This document shows positions 10,901 through 22,022 of a stretch of 64,000 bases of DNA, one piece after another. Position 1 is the first letter of the stretch; the number at the start of each line of letters is the position of its first letter. Source of the stretch: Vanessa cardui (lineage: Eukaryota; Arthropoda; Insecta; Lepidoptera; Nymphalidae); contig NC_061124.1 in assembly GCF_905220365.1 (NCBI RefSeq), forward strand, positions 5,334,501 to 5,398,500. The letters run 5' to 3'. The position numbers and the translations under genes are program-made. Under the pieces are notes generated by a model. It saw only the letters and a program-made list of their open reading frames with translations. It searched no databases and was not told the DNA's origin.

Positions 10901-13900
10901 GTTACAACTTTCGCCTTGTATCTTGAAATATAGGTTAACATCGTGATCTCTGACATTTGGACAGCCTCGGATTTCTGGTATACCATCGGAAACAACGTAA
11001 GCATGCTTAAATGGTACTATTGGTAAAGATGGTACACCAGCAAATCTTGCTATACGTGGGCCCCATACACCTGAAAATAAATACGTATGTAGATAGATTA
11101 TTTTACATACTAAATTAAGAAGTGTCTTATAAGTTTCTTATAATACACAATAAGCTGTACAATTTTTAATACTTTTTTGTATTGTTGTAAATTTTTAAAT
11201 TTTTTTAATGGTTACCTCCGCAATTCACCACACATTTCGTTTTAATAAAACCTTTTTCAGTATGAACGCCAGTCACTTCTTTACTTCCGAGTAAATTATG
11301 GGCATAATGGACATCTATAACGGGACAATCTTCGTATATCTGAAAGTATGTATTATTTTAATATTTAAGTAAAAAAATAAGCAAAATAAGACCGTTTTAT
11401 TTCCAAAAACTTACCTTCCCGCCGTTTTTGGATGCAACTTTAACAAGAGCATTGCAAACCATTGCTGGATCTATGGTTCCATCTAGTGGTGAGTATAACG
11501 CCATTTTGAAAACAGATGGGTCTAAAAGAGGAAACAGTTTCTGAGCCTCATTTGGATCTAATATTTCACTCGGTATGCCCATCGATTTTCCTAAAGTGTG
11601 TAACCTTAGATATTCTTCCGTACGCACCTAAAAAAAATGTAGATATTTGCATATCATATATGGAAGCTAAACAACATTTGTACATCAATTATTAATTTCT
11701 TTAAAATATAAAGTTTTTAAAAATGTAACAGTAATCTTTATATCTTTTCCAGATAAATGGCTAAGTCGTAGTTAGAATTTGTGCCTATACAACTTATTTT
11801 TGTCTCATGTATAAAACGATGAAATCCATTGCATAAAATATACAAAATCCAATTCTCTCAACGCAGTTATTCAGCGGAAAAAGTCGTACTTATAAACACG
11901 TAACTTAACGTAACGTACTCGTAAACACTACTCGTAAGTGGATATAATTAATGTTGTTTTTTTATGTCATATAAAAGTAGGTGGATTAGCCATAGCCTAT
12001 TCCATTTGCCAGCAAAACAAGTGAACACCCCTTCCATAGACATTGGTACTTTAAAAAGTATGAATTATTCCTTATATCACCAATGCGCCACCAACATTAG
12101 GAGCTAAAATGTTATCTCTCTTGAGCTGTTGTCTCAAGAGAGATAACATTTTAGCTCCTAATATCTGGTGTTTAGCGGTAGAATATATGACTTGTGGTTT
12201 AGTACCTACCCAAAAATGCGCCTACCTACCCAAAAACACAAAGCTCTTTCAGTAATTTTCTTAAAATCAAATAAACAATAATAATATCCTTACCCGACTC
12301 CGAGATATAAACATTCCACCATTATTTATCCATCCTGCGTAATCTCCAGTCTCTTTCTCTAATGAACTGTATACATCTCTTGAATCTTGTAGCAACCTAA
12401 CCTCCAAATCGCTTGGTCGAAGCGACCATACTAAACCTAAAATATCACATATATAAATTGTAAATGATATATAAAATTTCATCAAGTAATAAATAAATGT
12501 AGGTAAATACATGAAGGATATATTTACATTTACAATATCTACCTATGTCTTTTGAATTGCACATTTGTTATCAAGAGTGATATATATACAACATACGAGA
12601 ATGTAATATAACATATATGTATATGTACAAGATAATTATTATGGTTCAAATTTGTTTGTGAATTCGGCTTTTATTCTATTTTTTTAAATGTTATTTTATC
12701 GCGCGCTTGTATGGCTATTAATTACTAATATATAGCATTATACACAATTATATTTTATACATTAATAAAAAACTACATACCCGCTGTATGCCATGTCGTT
12801 CCACTGGTTAACTTGTTCCTTTCCAGTAACACCGCATTCACACCTCGCTTTGATAGTTGGTATAGTGTATTACACCCAGCAACTCCACCTCCTAAAATAT
12901 TATCCGGTATTTAGTATATAGGTCCTCGAGATCTGTTATCTGATAGAGTCAAAAAGGGACCTCTTTAAATCAATTGACATAAGCGTAGCAGCTATTCTCG
13001 GTAGCTGCCTATAGTTACAGAACCTAACCTCGGATCTATGTCTGCTTTATCCCATGCCAGGTCTGATTTTTATTCCATCGGATTTCGATACTAAGGAAGC
13101 AAACAATGCAGCTGTGTTTGCAAAACAACTTGTGCTCTCTCCCGCGTATAATAGCTAGTCCTGTCCTTGGGTCCTCCATTAATTTGGTAAGAAAATGTCA
13201 CCATAAAGTCACGATATTTCAGCAGAATAGACTTATTCAAAAGTCTAATAACTAAAGTGAAAAACAAACAATTTCAAGAGGCTGAAATGATCGATAAATC
13301 CTCCACAAATGGAATGATGACTGCGATACGAAGAAGAAAACCGACAATTGAATCCAAAGTTGCAACGGTGCGAAGTTATCCTCTTTCATTCTACTTCAAA
13401 TGTTTTTCTATTAAATATATGTACATGCATTTTTCATAAAATAAATAATTGAAATATTTAAGAGATTAAATTGAAAGAATTAAGTCTCCACATATTAATA
13501 TTAAAACAGAAGCAGGCGAGATACGAATTTGAAACAAATTAAAACAAAAGTATTCTCTTTTATTAACTACTGTGATCTCACTTTATCAAATAACAACAAA
13601 AGCTCGACCTGTTTTGATTATAGCTTCTACAAACCATTTTGTAGCGTATGCTTCGCTAGTCAATGTAAGTGGAACAATTAACCGAAATAGGGAAGAACAA
13701 TACTTAAGTAGGTACCTGCTTGTGTTCATTAATATTCATTATAACAGCTATAATTTTTTTAAGACATTTATAGTAATATGTATTTTGAATCTATGATGTA
13801 AGATTGATATTACCATTAATTTGTATAAAGTTCCCATGTCTAATATGTTCTTTGTTCGATTATTATTATTGCAAGATAATTGTGTATTCCTGAACTTGTT

Positions 13901-15675
13901 TTGATAACAACCGTCAGTTTGTAACTTACTGTTTACTATTAATTAATTAGTTGTTATGCAAAATAAGATGCACGCGTAGTATTAGTATTTGAGTTGTGAC
14001 GAACATTACAACCGTTGTAAGTATCTACATATACCTGGAAAGTATATATTTTAGATAATGTTGACAGAAGCAAAGTCTAAAATAGATAGGTAGTGATTAG
14101 AATTAATTTTACATGACCTCTGATCTAGATCGCAATGACCGGTTATTAGCATTAAATGTTATTTATTTATGTTTAAAGTCTACTATCATATTAGGTGGTT
14201 TATTTATCTACCAGGTAATTAATCTTTCTGATAGAGTTCAGTGGATAGAACAGATGATGTATCAAGGAATAAGAAATAAAATTATACAACATTTCAGTCG
14301 TTAGGGGAGCTGAGTATACCAATATTATGACCTATCATATATTTTTTACGTTTTTAGTGGAAAAGCATGGCGTTGTTAATGTCATTGGTAGGTACTGTAT
14401 TACATTTCTTTTATATTAAGAAGGGCTTTATACACAATAGGTACATACGAACCCTATGATTATAGAGGCATATATAAATTCTTCGACATAATTAAAAATA
14501 TCGTTAAACGTTAAACCTTTTCGATATTTTTATAATCGAAATACCAGTGACACATAGATCACGAGATATCCGAAAACTTCGATTGACATGATATTAAGCA
14601 TAGATATTCTTTACGCGACGTAGACCACCTACAATATCTTTTTCAGAAATTTAAACTTAATTTCGTAAAATTTTATCGGCGAGAAGTCGGGACGGACAAC
14701 TATAATTCTTATTTTCAGTAGCGTATAAAATATTGATAAACTTTTTAATGCATACCATTATAAAAATGAAGTGCGTATTCCGGAGATGATATCCTGTCTT
14801 TGACTTCAAAGTGAGGGAATCAAAATCAAAATCAAAGTATACTTTATTCAAGTGGGCTTTTACAAGCACTTTTGAATCGTCATTTAACAATTAAGTGAAG
14901 CTACCACCGGTTCGGAAAGTAGATTCTACCGAGAAGAACCGGCAAGAAACTCAGTAGTTACTCTTTTTCAACATTTAAAAAAATACAGTCATGTTAGTTA
15001 CTTTTTAAGTTAATACAATTATTAAATTAATATATCCTGCCTGGAAGTCAACAGGTAATCAAACAAGAAAAGCATTAGAGATATCACAGTTTCATGCGCG
15101 TGAGCCGGTTCGTAGTTTTATGTGTTTTGCGACGCACAAAAGTTTTATTCTTTTAAGCTTTTATACAAATCTTACAAAAGCTTTTATTTTTAAGAGATTT
15201 AAACCATCATGATTGCTCGGGTGCCTCACTTATTCTAGTATATATATAATTATAATAACAATAGTAACTTTTTTTCCTTAACATATTATGTTAAGACTAC
15301 CGTGTATATACATTGGTACTGTTACAAATGTTAAGCATTTCTTACATAACCAATGCACCACTAACTATGAGTACTAAGATATTATATTCCTAGCGACTGT
15401 AGTTACATCGACCAGCGGCATTCTCGTTTTAATAAGTATTTTGATGAATAGATTTCTTTTTAAATTGATAAGCTTATCACCTTTGAAAAAAAAAAACATT
15501 ATTTTTATCAAGCGTATTTCATCACTTTGAAATTGTACTTACCAATAATGACTACGTCAGCTGAAGTGACCAATTCCTTGCCCTTGCTTGTCGAAAATAA
15601 TCTTTCATTTTTATGTATTTTTAAATAATTTTTGGCTTTGTATCTGATACATTTATCTCTAATGACTTTGAACAT
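4949..15675 (-). CDS. SARDH: Sarcosine dehydrogenase, mitochondrial
   Basis: Sixteen coding exons (minus strand): 15543-15675, 12781-12891, 12294-12436, 11415-11627, 11216-11339, 10862-11070, 10473-10656, 10212-10302, 8856-9108, 8451-8570, 7797-7939, 7327-7432, 6823-6971, 6221-6495, 5681-5847, 4949-5275. All join in phase to 915 residues; human SARDH is 918. The enzyme oxidatively demethylates sarcosine to glycine in the mitochondrial matrix, passing one-carbon units to tetrahydrofolate and electrons to ETF. The N-terminus (residues 1-31) is basic and Ser/Thr-rich, ending RLFSTSK, like a mitochondrial presequence. An FAD-binding GxGxxG (Gly45, 47, 50) follows, then GTTWHTAG with His79 as the likely covalent flavin site. 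The C-terminal half matches the aminomethyltransferase (GCV_T) fold, e.g. WAGELGWELHIP and LRSPFDP. I chose Met at 15675 because the 33 codons upstream in frame look like 5' UTR. The tail after SPFDP is about 25 residues longer than in human. Confidence 0.96.
5911..5950. repeat. Perfect hairpin, 19-bp arms, 2-nt loop
   Basis: 5911-5929 and 5932-5950 are exact reverse complements separated by AA. It lies in the SARDH intron between exons 14 and 15. It matches no other repeat in the window. Confidence 0.9.
6571..6720 (+). repeat. tRNA-derived SINE with A and B boxes
   Basis: A pol III A box (TAGCCCAGTGG, 6582-6592) and B box (GGTTCAAACCC, 6629-6639) stand at tRNA spacing. They are followed by a non-tRNA body (GTGAAGGAAAACATTGTGAGG) that also occurs in the copy at 28690-28885. 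It lies in the SARDH intron between exons 13 and 14. It is a SINE rather than a tRNA gene because the cloverleaf is degraded and the body continues. Confidence 0.85.
7074..7262 (+). repeat. Interspersed repeat family B, internally deleted copy
   Basis: Shares GCCACCTGATGGTAAGTGGT, TAGACAATGACG and GGGCTTGCACAAAGCCCTAC with the near full-length copy at 19807-20098. The middle part is missing. Found in a SARDH intron; other copies occur at about 12030-12260, 15313-15425 and 46484-46708. Confidence 0.75.
12030..12260 (+). repeat. Diverged family B copy containing a perfect 30-bp-arm hairpin
   Basis: Recognisable family B segments (CATTGGTACT, CACCAATGCGCCACCAACAT, a GGTAGAATA stretch) flank a hairpin: 12096-12125 and 12133-12162 are perfect reverse complements with a 7-nt loop. 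In other family B copies the sequence after GGAGCTAAAATGTTAT-like DNA continues differently, so the right arm replaced normal repeat sequence in this copy. Confidence 0.75.
14819..15060 (-). repeat. Interspersed repeat family A
   Basis: Closest copy to 4400-4618, including GCTACCACCGGTTCGGAAAG and the AATCAAAATCAAAG boundary run at its start. It lies in the large first intron of SARDH. Confidence 0.7.
15313..15425 (+). repeat. Family B fragment
   Basis: Retains the central part of the repeat (CATTGGTACT, ACATAACCAATGCACCACTA, TGTAGTTACATCG). Strongly diverged. Located in SARDH intron 1 close to exon 1. Confidence 0.55.
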
Positions 15676-15959
15676 GTTTAAATAAAAAGTGGTTGTATCA
15701 CAGTGATGTAAGCTCTTCTGCGGTGAAGCGACAAATAACAGCAAGATGAAATAAACAGAGATAAACGTCGTCAAAATATTATCATCTACAAGCTAAAGTT
15801 CAATCACCATATATTTATTATCAAATAATTTATTACATAGAGAAAAGAATCCGTTGGCAGAATATATCGACCTTTGTAATTTATATTAATTATTTTGAAC
15901 ATTACGTATTTTTAGAATTGTAAACACAAGTTCATAGTACAAGCCTTACAAATACCAAG

Positions 15960-16520
15960 CTGCTGCTGGGAATTTCTTGCCAGAAAAACCCAATGTCTTT
16001 TGTTTCACATACTCAGAATTCTAGAATCCAGGATTACTAGATCGGCATAGCTCTTGTCGTGGGATGAAGATGTTGTCACTCGACACATTCCTCGCTAATG
16101 AATACGGTAGTATGTGGCCATGATGGCACCGTCCTCCCCAGGGCCATCTGAAATAGGAACCGATAGCTCCCCCCGCCCCCTCACGCGTCCACAACCCAAA
16201 AATCAAGTCCTATTTTTTGGCTTCGGACGCCGGTGCAGTGGGAGGGAAAAGAAGACGCCTTAATCGTCTCCGCAGGATCAAATCAGGATCTGGCTGGATC
16301 TGGCCGATCCTGTTCGGATTCCCGCTCCACTATCTACTTCTAGACCATGATGGTCTTACAGAAGGTGACTACGGCCCTCAACGCCGATCCCTGCGAATCT
16401 GCCTGTCCGCATTCCACGCGGGACAGGCCTCCAACGCTTCTTGCACAGCGTCCTGCTCCAAACCACTGTGGGAACACACCGTCTTTGTTTCATGTTTATC
16501 TCCTTTTTTCCTTTTGCATT
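15960..16520 (-). pseudogene. Degenerate non-LTR retrotransposon (R1/Jockey-like) ORF2 3' end
   Basis: On the minus strand, between about 16500 and 16220, broken frames resemble the C-terminus of insect LINE ORF2. One frame reads EACPAWNADRQIRRDR; another reads LRAVVTFCKTIMV followed by VERE, like the usual PAW...FCE.VM.QKE..ER ending. Two stop codons and frame shifts interrupt it. The GC-rich sequence contrasts with its surroundings. The clade is an inference from motif memory; the 110-aa plus-strand frame over the same bases is antisense. Confidence 0.55.
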
Positions 16521-16764
16521 CGTTAAAGATACGTTTCAAGTACTTTTAGTTATTAGTTAAGAGGCTCACTGCTGTTAAGAGACCTTCTTAAACCGTTAAT
16601 GATTTGTGGATAGTAACATCTGTGGCAGAATGTTCTCAGTAGGTAATAATAATTGGTACTTGGTCTGAATCTAGTGTTTTGAATCACGCGAATCTCCCTT
16701 CCCACACGACTTTTTTTTATTACGGTTTTAAGTTGAAATAATTTTGTACTGATTTTTTATAGTA

Positions 16765-18838
16765 TACAGGGTTACAGGTTAAGTCGACCGAAATCCTTTA
16801 AGAGAGGATAGATTCCATAATTCCTAACCGATTTGACTATGGAACCCCATATCCTAAACCTAACCCTTCTCAAGTTATTGGCCTTTGAATTTATTTTATA
16901 AAAATTACAGATTTTTTGTCGATTGCCCCTATATTTTTGTTTTGTGTCCCAATTTTGTATTCTTTTTGCTATTTTTGAGTAGAAGATTAGTTGCTTTATT
17001 ATTTTAAGCTTCAAAACTGCCAGTAACTATACCAAATGAGTCGTAGTAGACAGTCAATTGTTAAAAAAGTAATAACATTTAAAAAAATATATTTTTTATT
17101 AGTAAGATATCTTTAAAAAAGTATATGACAGATGTACTGCAGATAAGCTAAAAAATATCTACGGATCTTTAGCTTTCCGATAAGGTATAATAACATAGGG
17201 TATTATTAGAAATTTTGGAAAAAAACTTTAAACAAAGACGCCCGAGTAACGAACGTTAAGCCGCTAGCAGCGCCTATTGTCCTGCAATGAGTGCGAGCGG
17301 GACATGTTTCAATGAAAATAGGTACGAGAAGGATAGCTAAAAACTATTTTGTTGTTATTGTGTGTGCTTTTTGGTAATTCCTTAATTCCTTATTCAGTCT
17401 ACTTACGCGATTCGTCCGTGGTAGATGCGATACATAGTGCTCTTGGTTTTTTACTCCATTTGGCTTGTTTTCTGGACTGTTACTTCCTATCCGTGATTGT
17501 GCTTGTTGGCTGAACCTTGATTTGTGCTTCTGATTTGGAACTGTTGAATATGACGTCTCATCAGTCCACAAGATTCTTCTAAATAACAACGGATCTTCTA
17601 AATCTGTGTTGAGCATAAATCTACAGAAGTCTAGTCTCCTCGCAGGATCTCCTTCTTCGATGACATGTACTGGCGTGTAGTGGTAGGGTTAGAGACCAGC
17701 AGTATAGTGCATACTGCTGGTCTGGTAAACCACACTTTCCACTGTGAGAGTCCAAGTTCTCGAGCAACAACATTAGTTGACGTAGTGGGATCCTGTCGAA
17801 ATCGTGGAATTATCTCATTATCTTGCTCTTCGTCGTCGTCATGAATTCGTGATCTACCTACGTCTGTACGTCGTCTTGAAACAGAGCCAGTCTCTCTAAT
17901 TCGCCGATAAACTCCGTGAAAGACACTAATATCCGGTATACGAAGGTCAGGATAACGTACTATGTATTCTTCACGGGCTCGGGAAGATACTCAGTTGCAG
18001 TACCCATAACAAATCAGAATATCAGCATATTCTTCACTTGTAAAGGTCGGCATTTTCAACAGTTCCAAATCAGAAGCACAAATCAAGGTTCAGCCAACAA
18101 GCACAATCACGGATAGGAAGTAACAGTCCAGAAAACAAGCCAAATGGAGTAAAAAACCAAGAGCACTATGTATCGCATCTACCACGGACGAATCGCGTAA
18201 GTAGACTGAATAAGGAATTAAGGAATTACCAAAAAGCACACACAATAACAACAAAATAGTTTTTAGCTATCCTTCTCGTACCTATTTTCATTGAAACATG
18301 TCCCGCTCGCACTCATTGCAGGACAATAGGCGCTGCGAGCGGCTTAACGTTCGTTACTCGGGCGTCTTTGTTTAAAGCTTTTTTCCAAAATTTCTAATAA
18401 CACCCTATGTTATTATACCTTATCGGAAAGCTGAAGAGCCGTAGATATTTTTTAGCTTATCTGCAGTACATCTGTCATATACTTTTTTAAAGATATCTTA
18501 CAAATAAAAAATATATTTTTTTGAATGTTATTATTTTTTTAACAATTGACTGTCTACTACGACTCATTTGGTATAGTTACTGGCAGTTTTGAAGCTTAAA
18601 ATAATAAAGCAACTAATCTTCTACTCAAAAATAGCAAAAAGAATACAAAATTGGGACACAAAACAAAAATATAGGGGCAATCGACAAAAAATCTGTAATT
18701 TTTATAAAATAAATTCAAAGGCCAATAACTTGAGAAGGGTTAGGTTTAGGATATGGGGTTCCATAGTCAAATCGGTTAGGAATGATGGAATCTATTCTCT
18801 CTTAAAGGATTTCGGTCGACTTAACCTGTAACCCTGTA
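16765..18838 (-). mobile_element. Foldback DNA transposon with 784-bp inverted arms, TA target duplication
   Basis: The element starts TACAGGGTTACAGG and ends CCTGTAACCCTGTA, flanked by TA on both sides (16763-16764, 18839-18840). Positions 16765-17548 and 18055-18838 are inverted copies of equal length (784 bp) with only scattered differences. The central 506 bp carry the 5' half of a Tc1/mariner-superfamily transposase on the minus strand. The start codon at 18053 sits 2 bp from the right arm. The coding sequence breaks off at 17548, where the left arm begins, so the left arm looks like an inverted duplicate of the element's own 5' end that replaced its 3' half. An identical 80-aa frame in each arm (16772-17014, 18589-18831) is part of the arms, not two genes. 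Confidence 0.88.
17344..18053 (-). pseudogene. Truncated Tc1/mariner-type transposase (DUF4817-like N-terminus)
   Basis: From ATG at 18053 the minus strand reads MPTFTSEEYADILICYGYCN, then a TGA, then VSSRAREEYIVRYPDLRIPD, a helix-turn-helix stretch (TSTNVVARELGLSQWKVW), a frame change, and finally DPARRLDFCRFML followed by LFRRILWTDETSYS. WTDE resembles the first catalytic Asp of the DDE/D domain; the second and third acids are absent. The frame then runs 67 codons into the inverted arm to a stop at 17344. A small palindrome at 17693-17723 sits near the frame change. Non-functional. The DUF4817 assignment is from family memory. Confidence 0.72.
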
Positions 18839-19324
18839 TATGTTGTAACTTGAGGTTAAAATTTTGAATGTAACAAAGAACGGTCGAAGAAAGAGAATAT
18901 GAATTTCTTAAATTGACCTATTTACCTACAGTTACAGGCTTAAACATTTTTACATAATATTGCGAACTGTATATTACTAATTCAGCTTATTATTGAAATT
19001 ACTGTTTATATATATACCTATCGACTTTATACATAGACAACAAGCAAACAATTTCAAATAGATGCCCATTTACCAGAATATGTTTAAAACTAACTAAACT
19101 TCCTACTATGTATCATAGAATATAAAAATTTGTACAAAGTAACAGAATGATCGATATTCTGATTTTCATTTTCAAGAAACTTTTTAAAGGGTTTTTGAGC
19201 CAAAAATGCATTAAAAAAATACTTTACAAAAGTTAAGTCTATTCTTAAAAAAATCTATTCAATAAAAACCCTAAACTGATATTAGATATTATAAAAGTAC
19301 TGATATTTGACAAATAATTTGATA

Positions 19325-19630
19325 CAACAATATTTATTGTTGATCTAGCTGTGCCCGCGACCGTGTACGCGTTTGAATTAAAAAAAAATATTGTAACCTA
19401 AGTTACTCCTTATCATATCAGTTATCTGCCAGTGAAAGTCTCGTCAAAATCGGTCCAGGCGTTCCAGAGATTAGCCGGAACAAACAGACAGACAAAAATT
19501 GTAAAAAATATTATTTTGTATGTATCGTATATCATTACATGCAAGTTTATGTATACATAAATATGCATAGAGTAAAAAAGGGCTATTTTAATACTACAAA
19601 CAGACACTCCAATTTTATTATATGTATAGA
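19325..19630 (+). repeat. Interspersed repeat family C (RTE-like LINE 3' end)
   Basis: Contains AGTTACTCCTTATCATATCA, GTCAAAATCGGTCCAG, GAGATTAGCCGGAACAAACA followed by GACA repeats, and a tail ending TATGTATAGAT. It shares these blocks with 29395-29640. The polarised shared end and TAGAT-like tail suggest a LINE or LINE-mobilised SINE; RTE is a tentative label. Confidence 0.65.
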
Positions 19631-19806
19631 TAACAATAATGTTTTAAACAAAGGGCTTGAGATGTCAGATATAGTGAAGTGAACCGCACCTGTACATAAT
19701 TCTAATTTAAAACATACCACACGGCATTTTATTAAATAATAAGAGTAAAGAGTAAAACGGAAATGCCTAAAGCAACTCCAAGGTAAGAAAATCCATTAAA
19801 AAAACA

Positions 19807-20098
19807 GTTTTTTTATGTTATAGGTTGGTGGACGAGCACATAGGCCACCTGATGGTAAGTGGTCACCATCACTCATAGACAATGACGCTGTAAGAAATAT
19901 TAACTATTCCTTACATCGTCAATGTGCCACCAAGCTTGGGAACTAAGATGTTATGTCCCTTGTGCCTGTAGTTACACTGGCTCACTCACCCTTCAAACCG
20001 GAACACAACAATACCGAGTACTGTTATTTGGCGGTAGAATAACTGATGAGTGGGTGGTACTTACCCAGACGGGCTTGCATAAAGCCCTACCAACAAGT
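19807..20098 (+). repeat. Interspersed repeat family B, most complete copy
   Basis: About 290 bp from a poly-T stretch through GGCCACCTGATGGTAAGTGG, CCTTCAAACCGGAACACAAC and GGCGGTAGAATAACTGATGA to CAGACGGGCTTGC. The window's four other copies are truncated or diverged versions. Probably a SINE or LINE part; no coding capacity. Confidence 0.75.
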
Positions 20099-21207
20099 AT
20101 TTTATTGTATTTCATTTTATTGTATACTTTTTTTAAAAATTCCAATCCAATTTTTTTTAAATGTACACATTCTTTCAGCAAATAAATATTATTTGAGTCA
20201 AGCGGGTTTCTCCGAGATTTCAATATTAAGACATATTTATATAATTATCAATAAAATCTGTTTATCTATTGTTTTTCGCAATTAAGTTATATAATGATAG
20301 TGTACAGTCGAGGTAAGAAAAGGCTCGTCACCTTAAGATTTATTTTCGTGTGCACAGTATGAGCTTTAACGATTGAGAATGACACATTGCGTCGCAATGC
20401 TTTGATGTTTAGATTCAAAAGGTATTAAGAGTTTAAGAGTTGATATAGGGAATGAAATTGTAAACTGACGAAGGTTTTCTTACTCAGACTGTACAATTAT
20501 CAAAACAGTATATTTAAAAAATTATACGTTTTGTTAGGAATATTTTAATACTAAAATAAAAGTAAAATATATTATTAAAAGCTATAATATTTATTTATAT
20601 TTGAAGAACAATCTTACTCATTTTATGCACTTAAAACATTCATTTTACATTGATTTCAAAAATAACATATAAAATAAACAAGTCTTTAAAATAATAATAT
20701 TAATAATTTGTTGTTATTTAATACTAGCTCGGCTATTTAAAAGGTCTTATTAAATAAATTTAATACTAAATTAATATGTTTTATTATAAGAATGTATTCT
20801 AAAGGCAGCTTTCTGGATTTCAGAAAATGTGAAAACATTAAATCTGTAACAAAAAATATTTATATATATAAACAGAGTTATTAAAGGGGAAGGATTACGT
20901 GTAGTATAAATGCATATTATAATATAAATCAATTTTGTGATTTTATACATTATCAGCTGGAAAACAAATGTTACTTTTAGTGTTTGTTTGTAAGGCCAAG
21001 ACACCATATATTTTATATAAGAATGGACGTGTTATAATTGATTACGTCGGACTGAACATCGTGAAAGTTGGCTAATTAAAGGCTCTGCCACATAAAATAC
21101 GTCACTGTTTACAATGTGGATGTCTGGTGTCCCATTGGTCTAATTGCTTATAGGACCACGAGTTCTCCTAGGTTAGAGATTCCAACATCAAACAAACGTC
21201 GCGTAAG
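20099..21207. other. Intergenic, no recognised feature
   Basis: AT-rich sequence between a family B repeat and the Harbinger-like MITE. No exon, repeat or signal recognised; the longest frames are low complexity. Confidence 0.5.
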
Positions 21208-21797
21208 AGCTAGCGCGCACTGGTGATTTTTGTCACGGTGACTTTACAGTGTTTGTTATTGTCACGTCATGTTTCCAGAGTGCGCTCATTAATAGAGACA
21301 GTGACAAAACATTTTTGAAATGTCATTTGCCACTATGGATTTCGAAGAAACTGTCGTTCTCTGTGAACTCGTGAGACTCGGCAGACAAAGAAAGCGAAGA
21401 GAATACTGGGTACTAATTTCGTCCCACGCTTTAATTTTCACGTGAATATTTGAATACTCTTTCAATTGTTTTATCTCTTTTTTTATACTTTTTCTACTTC
21501 TTCTGTTAGAATATCATTATCAATATCTTCTACACGAATATTTACGTTTTGAATAGATGACGCAATTTTACGCACGCCAAAGACGACAAGAGTGACAAAT
21601 TTGTCGATAGTGCGCGCATTGCTATAAAAAAATGTAACGGCGCTGACAGTTTCGTCACGGGCTTGTTCGCCAGTCGGCGGACACAAATGTCACCCAATTG
21701 TCACGTCGTAACATGCACGCAACTCCATACATATTCACGGACTTGACAAGAGTGACGAAACAGTCACCATGATAAAAATCACCAGTGCGCGCTAGCT
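21208..21797. mobile_element. Harbinger-like MITE with transposase remnant
   Basis: The ends AGCTAGCGCGCACTGGTGAT (21208) and its near-perfect inverted copy at 21778-21797 (about 35 bp inverted, few mismatches) bound a 590-bp element. A reading frame from ATG at 21335 gives MDFEETVVLCELVRL followed by RKRREYWV, like the N-terminal start of PIF/Harbinger nucleases (..RRRYWV), then stops. No clean 3-bp target duplication is visible. It lies just downstream of the myotubularin stop codon. Confidence 0.6.
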
Positions 21798-21959
21798 ATA
21801 ATAAAAAGATATTGGACTTTTCTGTCAAGAATTTCTCAAAGGGAGTTCAATATCTAGAATTCTAGCAAAGTAAAAAGCCTTTGGTCCTGTAACCAAACTT
21901 CTCCTTTCGTAACTCGCTATCCCATGGGATCACAAGCGTAGGTAATGCACGTGACATGT

Positions 21960-22022
21960 TTGCGGCGTACCGGCGGCGTAGGGTCGACGTAGACGCGGCG
22001 TAGAGGCGGCGTAGACGCGGCG
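21960..22022 (-). repeat. GC-rich minisatellite after the myotubularin stop codon
   Basis: Approximate tandem copies of CGGCGTAGA/CGGCGTAC-type units begin right after the TAG stop on the minus strand (TACGCCGC repeated about five times). This would be the start of the 3' UTR. Confidence 0.7.

Noticed and set aside
16217..16549. 110-residue plus-strand frame
   Set aside because: Antisense to a degenerate LINE ORF2 3' end; no similarity in its own frame.
16772..18831. Two identical 80-residue open frames on opposite strands (16772-17014 and 18589-18831)
   Set aside because: They are the inverted arms of one foldback transposon; no family similarity and no separate gene structure.
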